This document shows positions 5,885 to 6,359 of a DNA stretch of 6,359 nt, one piece after another (the stretch's first letter is position 1; each line of letters opens with the position of its first letter). The position numbers and the translations under genes were made by a program. The stretch comes from Candidatus Zixiibacteriota bacterium (GTDB lineage: Bacteria; Zixibacteria; MSB-5A5; GN15; JACZUZ01), in contig JACZUZ010000124.1 of the NCBI GenBank assembly GCA_022572905.1, forward strand, positions 1-6,359, in the 5' to 3' direction. The notes under the pieces were generated by a model. It was not told where the DNA came from, made no database searches, and saw only the letters and a program-made list of their open reading frames with translations.

Positions 5885-6359
5885 TTATGACAATTCAGGC
5901 TGATTGATTCTCTTTCGCAGGTCGAATTGTGTGTCGATAATCCCCAGAACAGCTAGAAAAATCATTCCCAGATGAAGCGAGAGCGCCAGCGCCAGATAGA
6001 ATATGATCCTGATAATCAGCGGCGCTTTAATCCTTTTTAGAAACCATTTAGATAGCGACATCCCGCCGAGCGTGAAAAGAGCGCCGATCACGAGGAGTGA
6101 GTTGTCAAGCGCTTGGTTAAGCGCGTCAATTTCCATCAAGCCCGCCAGCAATCGAATCACGAAGAGGGCAGTCAATGTGATCAGAAAGCTGAAGTTGATT
6201 TTCCAATCAAGAAAATTTGTGACACTCGGTAATCGGTCATGTGGCTTAGAGTAATGTCCCAAAACCAACCAGCCCAATCCCACATACATCAGCGAGGAGA
6301 GAGTCATCAGACCCGGCAAATACCACAAAACCATGTCCATTGTGCTCTTCATAGATTCA
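5885..6359 (-). CDS. DUF2232 (YybS-like) membrane protein, C-terminal part
   Basis: The frame stays open to the right edge (Glu-Ser codons precede the first visible ATG at 6350-6352), so the gene almost certainly starts outside the window. From that Met, 155 residues are seen, against roughly 300 in full-length DUF2232 proteins. Hydrophobic helices lie at about 9-31, 53-73, 84-104 and 110-138. The end, AVLGIIDTQFDLRKR (134-148), matches the typical DUF2232 close, in which the last helix runs into an Asp-Phe-Arg-Lys motif. The segment LPSVTNFLDWKINFSFLI (41-58) fits the conserved loop before the penultimate helices. These multi-pass inner-membrane proteins are often encoded between rpsR and rplI; their function is unknown. 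The 94-nt gap to rplI holds no terminator that I can see. Confidence 0.75.
   Translation of the reverse strand, partial: ESMKSTMDMVLWYLPGLMTLSSLMYVGLGWLVLGHYSKPHDRLPSVTNFLDWKINFSFLITLTALFVIRLLAGLMEIDALNQALDNSLLVIGALFTLGGMSLSKWFLKRIKAPLIIRIIFYLALALSLHLGMIFLAVLGIIDTQFDLRKRINQPELS

Overview
The window looks like a stretch of ordinary bacterial chromosome of moderate GC content. It carries one long minus-strand gene series read from right to left, and a broken plus-strand gene at the left end. The genes suggest a Gram-negative bacterium. Ribosomal protein L9 lies next to a DUF2232 membrane protein, followed by a bifunctional-nuclease-family protein and a secreted TPR plus periplasmic-binding-fold lipoprotein-activator-like protein. 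The unnamed small proteins remind me of uncultured lineages such as candidate phylum Zixibacteria and relatives. That placement is an impression from protein style and gene order, not a search result.

Layout in transcription order on the minus strand: (1) the C-terminal part of a DUF2232/YybS-like membrane protein, cut by the right window edge; (2) rplI (L9) with a clear Shine-Dalgarno sequence; (3) a BFN/DUF151 protein 24 nt after rplI and in the same reading frame; (4) a 626-codon exported protein with TPR-like helices and a type I periplasmic binding fold (LivK/LpoA-like), 8 nt after the BFN gene; (5) larE, overlapping the previous gene by ATGA; (6) a 75-residue unknown protein with a TTG start; (7) a small two-helix membrane protein with a PH-like tail; (8) a 157-residue unknown protein 5 nt after it. 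Gaps of -4 to 94 nt, and no hairpin-plus-T-run between the genes, fit one long operon or a few overlapping ones. No internal promoter could be defended.

At the left, positions 225-743 on the plus strand hold the wreck of a tetratricopeptide-repeat gene. Its N-terminus starts at an ATG at 225. The reading then shifts +1 at an A-run near 309-314 and shifts back at a second A-run near 437-442, and after about 620 the recognisable sequence fades. It converges on the minus-strand series with only 5 nt between stops. Positions 1-224 hold no gene I can support.

Functionally the genes mix translation (L9), cell envelope (the TPR/binding-fold protein, DUF2232, the small PH-like membrane protein) and nickel-pincer cofactor synthesis (LarE, here with the three-cysteine pattern of the iron-sulfur type). 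I see no defence system, mobile element, CRISPR array, tRNA or rRNA. The most notable points are the doubly frameshifted TPR gene, the three-cysteine orphan LarE, and the odd N-terminal extension with a seven-base homopolymer on the exported protein.
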